DNA of 64,000 nt from positions 29,196 through 93,195 of the forward strand of contig NZ_WPCC01000008.1 of the NCBI RefSeq assembly GCF_009741925.1. The letters run 5' to 3'. The stretch is from Natronomonas sp. CBA1123. GTDB taxonomy: Archaea; Halobacteriota; Halobacteria; Halobacteriales; Haloarculaceae. Positions 53,452 to 62,323 of this stretch are shown here, piece by piece; position 1 is the stretch's first letter, and the number at the start of each line of letters is the position of its first letter. A model generated the notes under the pieces. The model was not told the DNA's origin and did no database searches. It saw only the letters and a list, made by a program, of their open reading frames with translations. The position numbers and the translations under genes were made by a program.

Positions 53452-54816
53452 TCAGTCGTCGGACGGCACTTCGCTTCGCGTCGTCGTGACGTAGACGCTC
53501 GGCTTGTGGATGACGAACTCCTCGATGAACGCGGTGACGAACACCGCGGTCTGGAAGACGAGATAGAACCACAGCGTGACCGCTGCGAGGTACTCCCGGG
53601 GCTGATGAGAGAGTCCCTCCCGGTAATCCTGAAAGAACACGATGGCGGCGACGACCATCGGCGAGATACCGATGAGCGTCCACAACTGCGCCGAGTAGGG
53701 GACGTACGTCGCCGTCTCGACGCTCGGAACCCACCCCATGAGGAACAGCGGCAGGCCGATGACGATGAACGCCGGCAGAATCGCGTACGCAAGCGTGTAT
53801 ATCGAATCGGCCTTGACCCGCACCGACACGTTCTGATTCCGCGGGAGTTGCAGCAGATACCGAGCGGCGACTTGCATCCAGCCGCGGGCCCACCGTTTGC
53901 GTTGGCTCCACCACGCGTCCAGCGTCGGCGGGTTCTCCTCGAAGGTGATGATGCTCGGGTCCATCACGAGTCGTTTCCCGGCGGCGTGAATCTTCGAGGA
54001 CATGTCGATGTCCTCGGTGAGCATGTCCTCGTCGAAGTCACCCAGTTCGTCGAACACCTCGCGGCGGAAGAACGCCTGCCCGCCGCCGAAGATGGTGTAG
54101 CCGCCGATGACCTCGCGGGCAAAGAGGTCAGCCTTCTCGGCGATGTGGCGCTCGACCGTCGCGTGCAAAGCGAGAATCGAATCGTCGGGATTCGTCCCGT
54201 AACAACGGCCCTTGATACACCAGATGTCGTCGTCGGAATCGAACCACGCGATCGCCCGGCGCAGGGCGTCGGGCTTGTAGCAGTGGTCGGCGTCTATCAT
54301 CGCGATGATGTCGTGGCTGGCGTACTGCAGCGCGTAGTTCATCGCCTTGGCCTTCCCACCGCCCGGTTCGTCCCGCTCGACGGCTTTGAAACGCGGGTCG
54401 TCGGCCGCGGCGTCCCGACAGATTTCGGCGGTCCGGTCGACGGAGTCGGCCTCGTAACAGAGAACGACCTCCAGTTTCTCGGCCGGGTAGTCGAGGTTCT
54501 TCGCGGCCTCGATGGTGTCGGGCAGGACCGGTTCCTCGTTGTACGCCGGGATGACGATGCTGACTGCAGGGAGGTCCTCATCGGAGCGCGTCAACTCGGG
54601 TGTGTTGGCGCCGCGAAACGACAACAGCGCCGAGAGGAACGTCCGCCCGACGAGTCCGAGAAGCCCCACCAGCAACAGGGTGTTGAGGAACCGCGGATAC
54701 TCGCTGTAGACGAGCGTCGGGGCGAGGACGACGGCGACCAGCGCTGCCGTGATGGCCGTGTACAGCGCCGCCCGTCGGAGGGAAAACCCCGTATCGTCTA
54801 CCGTCTTGACTTCCAT
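53452..54816 (-). CDS. Processive family-2 glycosyltransferase
   Basis: A 454-residue membrane glycosyltransferase like PgaC, hyaluronan or cellulose synthase. Two N-terminal helices precede the GT-A domain with VSIVIPAYNEEPVLPDTIEA, MIDADHCYKPDAL (DxD), LTEDIDMSSKIHAAG and WWSQRKRWARGWMQVAARYL, the Q(R/Q)xRW product-binding motif, then three more helices. It would polymerise a sugar nucleotide into an exported polysaccharide. No other exopolysaccharide genes adjoin. A TATA-like box lies about 28 nt upstream. Confidence 0.92.
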   Translation of the reverse strand: MEVKTVDDTGFSLRRAALYTAITAALVAVVLAPTLVYSEYPRFLNTLLLVGLLGLVGRTFLSALLSFRGANTPELTRSDEDLPAVSIVIPAYNEEPVLPDTIEAAKNLDYPAEKLEVVLCYEADSVDRTAEICRDAAADDPRFKAVERDEPGGGKAKAMNYALQYASHDIIAMIDADHCYKPDALRRAIAWFDSDDDIWCIKGRCYGTNPDDSILALHATVERHIAEKADLFAREVIGGYTIFGGGQAFFRREVFDELGDFDEDMLTEDIDMSSKIHAAGKRLVMDPSIITFEENPPTLDAWWSQRKRWARGWMQVAARYLLQLPRNQNVSVRVKADSIYTLAYAILPAFIVIGLPLFLMGWVPSVETATYVPYSAQLWTLIGISPMVVAAIVFFQDYREGLSHQPREYLAAVTLWFYLVFQTAVFVTAFIEEFVIHKPSVYVTTTRSEVPSDD

Positions 54817-54840
54817 AAGACCCGTTTCTCAGGATATGAG

Positions 54841-54847
54841 TTAAATA
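54841..54847 (-). promoter_or_regulatory. TATA-like box for the glycosyltransferase gene
   Basis: On the minus strand tatttaa lies about 28 nt before the ATG at 54816, predicting a leaderless mRNA. Confidence 0.5.
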
Positions 54848-54891
54848 CTGCTGAACAGTCAACGGCGCCATTCGTGCTTCGCTCTCGATGT

Positions 54892-54899
54892 TTTCATAC
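54892..54899 (+). promoter_or_regulatory. TATA-like box for the GDT1-like gene
   Basis: The stretch tttcatac is centred about 28 nt before the ATG at 54924. This supports 54924 as the true start and not the in-frame ATG at 54888, which lies upstream of the box. Confidence 0.4.
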
Positions 54900-54923
54900 G
54901 CTCCCCTCTCGAAGCGTCCAGTG

Positions 54924-55601
54924 ATGGCTGGGTGGATGGAGGTAGTCACGACGGCGTTTTTGCTTCAGTTGCTGGCGCTACCCGGCGAGAAAGGCCAGTT
55001 CGTCATCGCGGGGCTTTCGACGCGGTACAACCCCTACTGGGTCGTCGCCGGAGCAGCCACCGCCTTCGGCGGTTGGACCGTCGTCGAGATACTGCTCGGC
55101 GAGGCGCTGAAGAACGCACTTCCGGAGGCGTACCTCGACGCCATCACCGCCGGACTGTTCGTCGCCTTCGCGGGGTTGATTCTCTACTCGCTGCACCGCG
55201 GGAACGACGGCGCCGATACGACGAACCGGGGGCGGCCTCGTTCTAACGGCGGCGACGCCGAGGGTCACGACGGAGCGGAGGCCCCGGATGACGAAGGCGT
55301 CTTCGAGCAGGCCGGTGGCTACCTCACGGCGTTTTCGGTGATGGGGGTCGCGGAGTTCGGCGACAAGACCCAACTCGTCACCATCAGCCTCGCCGTCCAG
55401 TACGGCGCCCACCCCGGCATCTGGGTCGGCGAGATGCTCGCAATCATTCCCGTGAGTCTGCTCACGGCACTCGTCTTCCACCGGGGAAGTCGGCGCTTCG
55501 ACAGCGGCTGGTTTCACTACGCTGCCGTCGTCGTCTTCCTGCTGTTCGCCGCCGACATCGTCTCCGGCTACGTCTTCGGGTTCTCGGTGCTTCCCATCTG
55601 A
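54924..55601 (+). CDS. GDT1/UPF0016 (TMEM165-like) cation transporter
   Basis: A 225-residue membrane protein made of two three-helix halves joined by an acidic loop. The second half has the intact family motif AEFGDKTQLVTISLAVQYG. The first half is degenerate: LALPGEKGQFVIAGLST stands where E-x-G-D-K-(T/S) is expected. GDT1 proteins move Mn2+ or Ca2+ in exchange for protons. Loss of one motif could change ion choice or indicate pairing with another subunit. Confidence 0.85.
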   Translation: MAGWMEVVTTAFLLQLLALPGEKGQFVIAGLSTRYNPYWVVAGAATAFGGWTVVEILLGEALKNALPEAYLDAITAGLFVAFAGLILYSLHRGNDGADTTNRGRPRSNGGDAEGHDGAEAPDDEGVFEQAGGYLTAFSVMGVAEFGDKTQLVTISLAVQYGAHPGIWVGEMLAIIPVSLLTALVFHRGSRRFDSGWFHYAAVVVFLLFAADIVSGYVFGFSVLPI

Positions 55602-55607
55602 GATGGA

Positions 55608-56441
55608 TTACTCCGAGAGCCACGCTTGCGCCCGTTCGGCGACGGCCGAGCGGAACGCACCCATCTCGACGGTCGATTCGGGGTGCAACAGCCGGTCGTG
55701 AACACCCCGGAGAATCGACTCGACGGTTCGCTCGAGGAGGACATCGACGGTTACCGGCCGCCCATTCGCCTTCAGTGCGGTCGCGACCCGGTCGAACCGA
55801 CGGTCCGTCGCGTAGCGCTCGGCCGCCTCCTCGGCCGACATCGACAGCGGCTCGGGCTCGACGTCCAACTCGATGTCCGGATTCGACACTACCGCTCGGT
55901 TGCCGGTCTTGTCACGGACCAGTAGCCCTGCGGCGGGGCCGTCGTAGTACGCGGAGTCCGGAATCGACACCGTCTCCGGGTCGAAATCGAGTGCTCTGAC
56001 TTCCTTCTCGAAGGTGTTGACCGACTCCAGACCGAGCCGTTCGTACACCCCCTCGACGGCGTCCGGTGTCAGATAGCGGTCCCTGTCGGCGTCGAAGACG
56101 TCGACGCCCAGCACCGACGGCGTCCGATGCCAGTCGTAGTCGACCGCCTGGTGATGCATCGCGACGCCGAGAAACGTCACCGACGCCACGTCGTCGACGG
56201 CGCGCTGAAGCGCCTCGCGGTCAAGGCTTGCCCGGACGTGCCGAACGGCGTGCTCGTAAGGGAGGGGGACATCGCCGTCGCCGAAGCGTCGCTGACCATC
56301 GCCAACCTCGATAACACCGCTCGACAGGAGCCGAAACCGAAACGGCGCGCCGTCGAGCAGTTCCTGTATCCAGAGGTGGCCGCCGTCGAGGAGTGCCTCG
56401 GGTGCGTCGCCGATTGCCGGCGTCGAGGGATGCGGCTTCAC
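55608..56441 (-). CDS. RNA-ligase-fold protein with degenerate catalytic motifs
   Basis: A 277-residue protein. Its order of motifs follows nucleotidyltransferase RNA ligases: HLWIQELLDGAPFRFRLLSS (motif I position, residues 23-42), FLGVAMHHQAVDYDWHRTPS and VLGVDVFD (motif III region), AAGLLVRDKTGNRAVV (motifs IV and V). In active enzymes motif I is E-K-x-D-G with the nucleotidyl Lys; here it is E27-L28-L29-D30-G31. The expected Glu of motif IV is Ala171 or Gly172 and the motif V Lys is Val184. It is probably catalytically dead and may bind RNA. Family assignment is from motif pattern only. Confidence 0.6.
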   Translation of the reverse strand: MKPHPSTPAIGDAPEALLDGGHLWIQELLDGAPFRFRLLSSGVIEVGDGQRRFGDGDVPLPYEHAVRHVRASLDREALQRAVDDVASVTFLGVAMHHQAVDYDWHRTPSVLGVDVFDADRDRYLTPDAVEGVYERLGLESVNTFEKEVRALDFDPETVSIPDSAYYDGPAAGLLVRDKTGNRAVVSNPDIELDVEPEPLSMSAEEAAERYATDRRFDRVATALKANGRPVTVDVLLERTVESILRGVHDRLLHPESTVEMGAFRSAVAERAQAWLSE

Positions 56442-56524
56442 TGTCGGTCACTCTGCCGGCCGGCGTCTTGAGTTGTGGGGTCGCCTCCACATCTCGAACT
56501 TCCGCTGTCGATTTCGTCCCGTTT

Positions 56525-56530
56525 TTTATA
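56525..56530 (+). promoter_or_regulatory. TATA-like box for the PAS/GAF histidine kinase
   Basis: The box tttata in ttttttatatg overlaps the first in-frame ATG (56530), so that ATG cannot be the start of a leaderless transcript. A GTG at 56557 lies 27-30 nt downstream, the normal leaderless distance. Confidence 0.55.
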
Positions 56531-56556
56531 TGTATGAGGTGGCAAGCAGTACCAGC

Positions 56557-58374
56557 GTGTCTCAGACGGTTCTGTGTGTGGGTGGGGAGGAATCGATTCG
56601 AGGGGGGTGTTCGTCGCTCGGAGATGGGTTCTCCGCTCGGGTGCTCACCGAGCCGTCGCTGTCGGCGGCTCGCGGGACGCTTCGAGAGAAGCCGGTCGAC
56701 TGTGTGGTGTGTGGAACGCCGCCCGCCGACGGCGACGGAATGGCGGCCGTCTCCGAGATACGGGCCGAGGCCCCCGACGTTCCGATAGTGTTGGCTCCGG
56801 CCGACGGAAGCGAAGGGCTCGCAGTTAGAGCGCTTCGCACCGAGGGCGTCGAGTACGTTCCCTCGGATGCCGACGACCGGGTCGAACGGCTCTTCGACGC
56901 CGTCGAGCGAGTGCTCACCGAGCAAGCGGCCGGAAGCGCGGACATCCGACTCCGGAGTTTCAAACGCGCCGTCGAACAGGCCGGCCACTCCATCTACATC
57001 ACCGACCCCGACGGGACGATACGGTACGTCAACCCCGCTTTCGAGGCGACGACGGGGTACAGCGCTGCGGAGGCGCTGGGTGCTCGGCCGGCGATACTGA
57101 AGTCCGGTGAACACGACGACGCGTTCTACGAGAACCTCTGGGAGACGATTCTGGGCGGCGACGTTTGGCAGAGCGAAATCGTCAACGAGCGCAAGGACGG
57201 CAGTCGCTACGTCGTCAATCAGACCATCGCCCCGATTCACGTCGACGGCGAAATCGTCCGCTTCGTCGCAGTCAACGCCGACATCACCGACCGGCGGGCG
57301 TGGCGCCGCCGACTCCGAGCGCTCCACGATGCGACCCGTGAGTGGCTCGAACTCACTTCGCCGGACGACATCTCCGACCGCGCGCGTGACCAACTCGACG
57401 AACTGCTCGATGCCGAACTCGTCTCCGTGTACTGTACGACCGACGACGAGGGGACACTCGTTCCGGCCGCGAAAACCGTCCGCGGGGCCTTCGAGGGGTT
57501 CGAACCACTCGCCATCGAGTCGCCCGAAGACCGCCGGTGGGTCTCCTTCGAGGGCGGCGACCCACAACACCGCTCCGGCGTCGCCCACCCGGCCACGAGC
57601 GACGCCGTCGAGGAGTTGCTCCTTCCGGTCGGGGACTACGGACTGATACACGTTGCGACGACGGCGTCGTTCGACGACACCGACGTGGGTATCGCACGCG
57701 TGTTCGCGGCGAACCTGGAGACCGTCATCGACCGCATCGAGAACTACCGCGCACTCGAACGGAAGAACGAACGGCTCAATGAGTTCGCCGGCGTGGTCTC
57801 TCACGACCTCCGGAACCCGCTTTCGGTCGCGCTCGGCTACCTCGACATCCTCGAAGAGCGCATCGGCGAGGACGACGATTTGGCGGAAGTTCGTCGCTCG
57901 CTGACCCACATGGACCGCATCATCGACGACGTACTCTGGTTGGCCTCGGAGGGACGTGAGGTCGGCGAGTTGAGCTCGGTCTCGCTGCGGCGCATCGCCG
58001 AGGAGTCGTGGGCGCTCGTCGACACCGCCGAAGCGACGCTTCGCGTCGAGTCGGACCTCCGGTTCGAGGCCGACGCCGACCGACTCCACCAACTGCTCGA
58101 GAACGCCTTCGCGAACGCGGTCACCCACGGCGGGTCGGACGTGACGGTGACCGTGGGCGCGCTCGACGACGAAACGGGGTTCTACGTCGCCGACGATGGG
58201 GCAGGCATCCCCCCGGAGAAGCGCGAGGCGGTGCTCGACCCCGGGTACACGACGAAGGAAGACGGGACTGGGTTCGGTCTCGCCATCATCCAGCGGGTCG
58301 CCGAGGGCCACGGCTGGTCGCTCGATATCGGCGAAAGCGAGGCCGGCGGCGCGCGACTCACCGTTCGGCTGTGA
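56557..58374 (+). CDS. Sensor histidine kinase with pseudo-receiver, PAS and GAF domains
   Basis: A 605-residue soluble kinase starting at GTG (VSQTVLCVGGEESIRGG). It has a receiver-like domain without a clear phospho-acceptor Asp (about residues 1-130), PAS (about 135-250, IYITDPDGTIRYVNPAFEAT), GAF (about 260-395), HisKA with FAGVVSHDLRNPLSVALGYL (phospho-His) and HATPase with NAFANAVTHGG and DDGAGIPPEKRE, GTGFGLAII. It would autophosphorylate on sensing an unknown signal. Cognate regulator not in window. Confidence 0.9.
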   Translation: MSQTVLCVGGEESIRGGCSSLGDGFSARVLTEPSLSAARGTLREKPVDCVVCGTPPADGDGMAAVSEIRAEAPDVPIVLAPADGSEGLAVRALRTEGVEYVPSDADDRVERLFDAVERVLTEQAAGSADIRLRSFKRAVEQAGHSIYITDPDGTIRYVNPAFEATTGYSAAEALGARPAILKSGEHDDAFYENLWETILGGDVWQSEIVNERKDGSRYVVNQTIAPIHVDGEIVRFVAVNADITDRRAWRRRLRALHDATREWLELTSPDDISDRARDQLDELLDAELVSVYCTTDDEGTLVPAAKTVRGAFEGFEPLAIESPEDRRWVSFEGGDPQHRSGVAHPATSDAVEELLLPVGDYGLIHVATTASFDDTDVGIARVFAANLETVIDRIENYRALERKNERLNEFAGVVSHDLRNPLSVALGYLDILEERIGEDDDLAEVRRSLTHMDRIIDDVLWLASEGREVGELSSVSLRRIAEESWALVDTAEATLRVESDLRFEADADRLHQLLENAFANAVTHGGSDVTVTVGALDDETGFYVADDGAGIPPEKREAVLDPGYTTKEDGTGFGLAIIQRVAEGHGWSLDIGESEAGGARLTVRL

Positions 58375-58398
58375 GGGTCGTACTCCGGAGACTCGCTG

Positions 58399-59280
58399 TC
58401 AGTTCTCTGTGTCGCCGCTGACGCCGACCGCTTCGCCGTCCTCCCAGACGTAGAACCCTTCACCGGACTTCTTGCCGAGTTTCCCGGCTCGGACTTTCTT
58501 TTTGAGCAGTTGCGGCGGACGGAACCGCTCGCCCAACTCTTCGCGGAGGTACTCGGCGATGTCGAGTCGCACGTCCAACCCGACGAGGTCGGTGAGTTTC
58601 AGCGGTCCCATCGGGTGGCTGTACCCCTCCTCCATCGCGGTGTCGATGTCCTCGACGCTCGCGACGCCGCTTTCGACCATCCGAATCGCTTCGAGGCTGA
58701 GTGCCACACCGAGTCGAGAGGAGGCGAACCCGGCGCTGTCTCGAACCACGACGGCCTCCTTGCCCACTCCCTCGACGTAGTCGACGGCGACGGATTCGGT
58801 CGCCGAACTGGTCTGTTCGGCGACGACGATTTCGACGAGGTCCATTATGTGCGGTGGGTTGAAGAAGTGGAGTCCGACCGCACGCTCGGGCGAGTCGAGG
58901 CAACTCGCCAACTCGGTGACCGACAGCGACGACGTGTTCGACCCGAGAACGGCATCCTCGGGTGCGGCCGCCTCGACGTCACCGAAGACGTTCTTTTTGA
59001 GGTCCATGTCTTCAGGGACGGCCTCGACGACGAGGTCGGCGGCCTCGACGGCCGACGCGAGGTCGGTGTCACCGGAGATACGCTCGAGCGTCTCTTCGCG
59101 CTCGCTTTCGGTTACTTTTCCGCGCTCGACCCCGCCGTCGAGGTTGGATTCGATGCCGTCGAGGCCGGCGGCGACCCGCTCGTCGTCGACGTCGTTCAAC
59201 ACCACGTCGTGGCCGGCCATCGCCGACACCTGTGCGATGCCGTGTCCCATGCTCCCTGCGCCGATGACGGTGACGTTCAT
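58399..59280 (-). CDS. 3-hydroxyacyl-CoA dehydrogenase
   Basis: A 293-residue NAD-dependent enzyme of the short PaaH/Hbd type. The Rossmann motif is NVTVIGAGSMGHGIAQVSAM, followed by the catalytic His-Glu region GLHFFNPPHIMDLVEIV and the C-terminal helical domain (AMEEGYSHPMGPLKLTDLVG). It converts 3-hydroxyacyl-CoA to 3-ketoacyl-CoA in beta-oxidation. No thiolase is adjacent; the acyl-CoA genes at the left end could act in the same pathway. Confidence 0.95.
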   Translation of the reverse strand: MNVTVIGAGSMGHGIAQVSAMAGHDVVLNDVDDERVAAGLDGIESNLDGGVERGKVTESEREETLERISGDTDLASAVEAADLVVEAVPEDMDLKKNVFGDVEAAAPEDAVLGSNTSSLSVTELASCLDSPERAVGLHFFNPPHIMDLVEIVVAEQTSSATESVAVDYVEGVGKEAVVVRDSAGFASSRLGVALSLEAIRMVESGVASVEDIDTAMEEGYSHPMGPLKLTDLVGLDVRLDIAEYLREELGERFRPPQLLKKKVRAGKLGKKSGEGFYVWEDGEAVGVSGDTEN

Positions 59281-59334
59281 GCTCGAAGGCGGGAGTGCTA
59301 TCCCCGATAAACTTCCGTTCTCCGACGCGCCGTT

Positions 59335-60606
59335 TCAATCGGAGTCGGCGACACGGGCGGTGTCACTCGCCGGCGACCACAATAGGGGAAGCGAGACGAC
59401 CAGCAGACACGCCGCCACGAGGCCGGCACAGAACAGATACGTCGCTCGGTAGCCGGCGGTTTCGACGGCCGGAATCGCTACCAGTGGGCCGAGACTGAGC
59501 CCCACGTCGCCCATCGTGTTGTAGACGCCGCCGAGTCGGCCCAACTCGTCGCCGGGCGTCACGTCACCCAGAATCGTCAACAGCGCCGGGGCGCCGGCAC
59601 CGACCCCCGCACCGGCCAACAGGATGCCGACGACCAACGCGGGCAGGGCTGGAACGAGGGCGATGAGGCCGAACCCGACGACCAAGGCGAGAAACGACGG
59701 CACGGTCAACAGCGCGCGGTTGCCGAGTTCGTCGGAGCGCTGTCCGGCCCACAGCGTCACGCCACCGGTGACGAGGACGCCGCCGCCCATGACGACGCCG
59801 GCGACGCCGGCTGCCTCCAGCGGCCCGATTTCGAAAGCGAACGCCTCGGCGTACTTCGCGAGCGTCGTCAACAGGACGCCGCCCCACAGCAACTGCAGCG
59901 TGAAGTTCCCGACCCCGATGGGCAAGACGACGGGCCGACGGCGCAGGAGCGCGGGCACGTCACGGAGTCCGCCGCCGGAATCGTGGTCCGGCGTCACGTC
60001 GGGGAGGACGGCCGCAGCGACGACGCCCGCGACCAGCGCACAGGCGCCGGCGACGAGGAACGCCTCCTGGATACCGACGAGGTCGGTCATGACGCCGCCG
60101 ACGACCAGTCCCGTGGGAAAGCCAAGCGACTGGCCGCCGCGGACGTAGCCAATCCACTTCCCGCGGTTGTCGGCCGTCGTGACGTGGGTGACGACGGCGA
60201 AGGCGCCGATGAAGACGAACGCCGACCCGACTCCCCACATCGTCCGCGCGAGGACGAACACGACGCCGGGGGCCGACACCTCTCCGAGCACCGGAAGCGA
60301 GGCGACGGTAACCGGCGGCGTGTGCAGGCCGACGACGTAGCCGAACGGGGCGAGCGCCTGCGTGAACAACCCGACTATCATCGGCGTGCGCGCGCCGACG
60401 CGGTCGATGATGCTACCCGCGGGCGTGTTCATCACGAGGCGAGCGATGCGGTTGGCCGCGAGGACGAGTCCCAACATGACCGCCGTGATGCCGAGGAGGT
60501 CATCGAGCAGCGGCAGCGTCGGGAAGGCGACACCGGTGGCGATACCGCCGAAGAACACGCCGCCGACGACGGCCAGCGAAACCGCCCGCACGTCGTACTC
60601 GCCCAT
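59335..60606 (-). CDS. MFS transporter
   Basis: A 423-residue, 12-helix major facilitator. It has an A-like motif NRIARLVMNTPAGSIIDRVG between helices 2 and 3 and a second-half equivalent (LWAGQRSDELGNRALLTVPS). The fold suggests a drug:proton antiporter-like or sugar efflux carrier. No substrate clue is near. The start MGEYDVRAVSLAVVGGVFFG at 60606 fits the first helix. Confidence 0.9.
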   Translation of the reverse strand: MGEYDVRAVSLAVVGGVFFGGIATGVAFPTLPLLDDLLGITAVMLGLVLAANRIARLVMNTPAGSIIDRVGARTPMIVGLFTQALAPFGYVVGLHTPPVTVASLPVLGEVSAPGVVFVLARTMWGVGSAFVFIGAFAVVTHVTTADNRGKWIGYVRGGQSLGFPTGLVVGGVMTDLVGIQEAFLVAGACALVAGVVAAAVLPDVTPDHDSGGGLRDVPALLRRRPVVLPIGVGNFTLQLLWGGVLLTTLAKYAEAFAFEIGPLEAAGVAGVVMGGGVLVTGGVTLWAGQRSDELGNRALLTVPSFLALVVGFGLIALVPALPALVVGILLAGAGVGAGAPALLTILGDVTPGDELGRLGGVYNTMGDVGLSLGPLVAIPAVETAGYRATYLFCAGLVAACLLVVSLPLLWSPASDTARVADSD

Positions 60607-60715
60607 TCAGCGTCGCTCTGCGGCGCCCGGTCGCCACACTTCGGTGGGGGCCACCGCCGACACGACTGTTGAACTGTTCGCTGGATTCATATCGGTACAC
60701 TGCCTCCCCGGGGTC

Positions 60716-61134
60716 ATGGACTGTTCGGTGTGCGGCGCCGACAGCGAACTCCTCTACGAGTGTGAGCGATGCGGCCAGCGACTCTGTGCGACACACCTCG
60801 GCCATAGGTATCACGACTGTACTCGCCGCCAGCCGGCCGACCGCCCCCCGGAAGAGCGCACGGGGGAGCCGCTCGTCGACCGGCCCGATGCCCAACTGTA
60901 CCCCGAGCGGTCGGTGCCGTCCGTCGAACCGCCCTCGCCCCCGGCGACATCGAACGCCCGGGCTACGAACCGAAGCGAACACACCCGGGGTCGTCCGAAC
61001 CGGCGGCGACGGTGGGCGAGTGGCTCCGCCGACAGACGTACCTCTCGCTGACCGTGAAAGTCGGTCTCCTCGCGGCCGGTCTGAACACGCTCGCGTTCGC
61101 GCTCATCGGGGCGGCACTGACGCTGCCGGCGTAG
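60716..61134 (+). pseudogene. AN1-type zinc-finger protein with C-terminal membrane helix, interrupted by a one-base frameshift
   Basis: The ATG at 60716 opens MDCSVCGADSELLYECERCG and QRLCATHLGHRYHDC, an AN1-like zinc finger (C-x2-C, C-x2-C, C-x4-H-x2-H-x-H-x-C type). A Pro/Glu-rich linker reaches EPPSPP near 60940. The natural ending DIERPGYEPKRTHPG and a helix LTVKVGLLAAGLNTLAFALI, stopping at 61134, is in another frame. One extra C in the five-C run 60938-60942 would join them. This is a one-base loss, opposite in sign to the other frameshifts in the window. Function unknown. Confidence 0.72.
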
Positions 61135-61181
61135 CGTCATGTCGTATCTTTTAACTCAGTTGGTTATAATTGTGGCCTAAG

Positions 61182-62273
61182 ATGGGTGGCTACTTCGGTG
61201 ACCGAATTGACGGGTCCGAACTCGTCGCCGCACTGGGACTCGTTTTTGTCGTCGCCGGTGTGACTCTGTGGTCGCAATCGGTGTTACCGAACACGCCATC
61301 GATAAGTACGGTGCTGTACGAACTCGTCGTTCACGTCCTCTTCGGTGGAATCGTTCTCGTTCTCGGCGTCCACATCGAGCGGAGCGAACTCTCCTCCGAC
61401 GAACGGTTCACCGTCATGGTCTGGTGTTTCTCCGGCTTTCTGTTCTTCTTCGCGCTCGCCGTCTGGTCGGACCTCGGCTCGCTGCTCGCCGGTGAGTTCA
61501 CCGCCGCCTTCGCGAGTCAGGTCGTCACGTACGGCAGCATGGGCGGTGCCTTCGGCGTCATCGCCGGCGTCAACCACGGCCGCTCCGAGCGGAACCGCCG
61601 CCTCGCCGAGCGCAACGAGGACCAACGAGAGACGCTGGTGTTGCTCACGCGACTCCTCCGACACGACATCCGCAACGACATGATGGCCATCAACGGTCAC
61701 GCCGACATCGTCGCCGACCACGTCGACCCCGAAGGGGAATCCTCGCTGGAGGTCATCCAGCGGCGAAGCGACGCTATCGTCCGTCTGCTCCGGGACACTG
61801 ACGCCCTCGTCGAGACCCTCGGCGCCGACCGGGAGTTCGAGCGAGTCGACCTCTCGACGGTGCTCGACGACGAACTCACGAGCATCGAAGACAGCTACCC
61901 CGAGGTCGACATCGACACCGACGTGCCCGACGGGCTGTGGGTCGTCGCGGATGGGCTTGTCCATCAGCTGTTCTCGAACCTGCTCGGCAACGCGGTCGCT
62001 CACAACGACCCCGAATCGTTGACCGTCCGCGTCGAGGCCGAACGGAACGGGAGCACCGTCGAAACCGTCGTCGCCGACAACGGCGTGGGTATCCCCGACG
62101 AGTACCGCGAGGAGTTCTTCGAGTTGGGCGAGCAGGGCGAGGGAAGCGACGGCGACGGCCTCGGGCTGTATCTCGTTTCCCGGCTCGCGGACGTCTACGG
62201 CGGTGAAGTGACCCTCGACGAGTCGCCCGAGGGCGGTGCCCGGTTCCACGTCGAACTTCCGGCGGCCGACTGA
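61182..62273 (+). CDS. Membrane histidine kinase
   Basis: A 363-residue kinase. Four N-terminal membrane helices (about residues 12-130) form the sensor, followed by a short linker and the HisKA region LLTRLLRHDIRNDMMAINGH with the phospho-His, and a HATPase with NLLGNAVAHNDPE, DNGVGIPDEYRE and GDGLGLYLVSRLADVYGGEV. It belongs to the small haloarchaeal HK class with integral sensing domains. The start ATG at 61182 follows an AT-rich tract (61150-61170). Confidence 0.9.
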   Translation: MGGYFGDRIDGSELVAALGLVFVVAGVTLWSQSVLPNTPSISTVLYELVVHVLFGGIVLVLGVHIERSELSSDERFTVMVWCFSGFLFFFALAVWSDLGSLLAGEFTAAFASQVVTYGSMGGAFGVIAGVNHGRSERNRRLAERNEDQRETLVLLTRLLRHDIRNDMMAINGHADIVADHVDPEGESSLEVIQRRSDAIVRLLRDTDALVETLGADREFERVDLSTVLDDELTSIEDSYPEVDIDTDVPDGLWVVADGLVHQLFSNLLGNAVAHNDPESLTVRVEAERNGSTVETVVADNGVGIPDEYREEFFELGEQGEGSDGDGLGLYLVSRLADVYGGEVTLDESPEGGARFHVELPAAD

Positions 62274-62323
62274 GTGGAACCCGGCGGCCAAACTATATTT
62301 CAGTCGGCTTCTACGGTCGGCCC

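Noticed and set aside
56221..58311. Long minus-strand open frame (696 codons) across the histidine kinase
   Set aside because: It is antisense to a clearly coding PAS/GAF kinase and has no recognisable domain.
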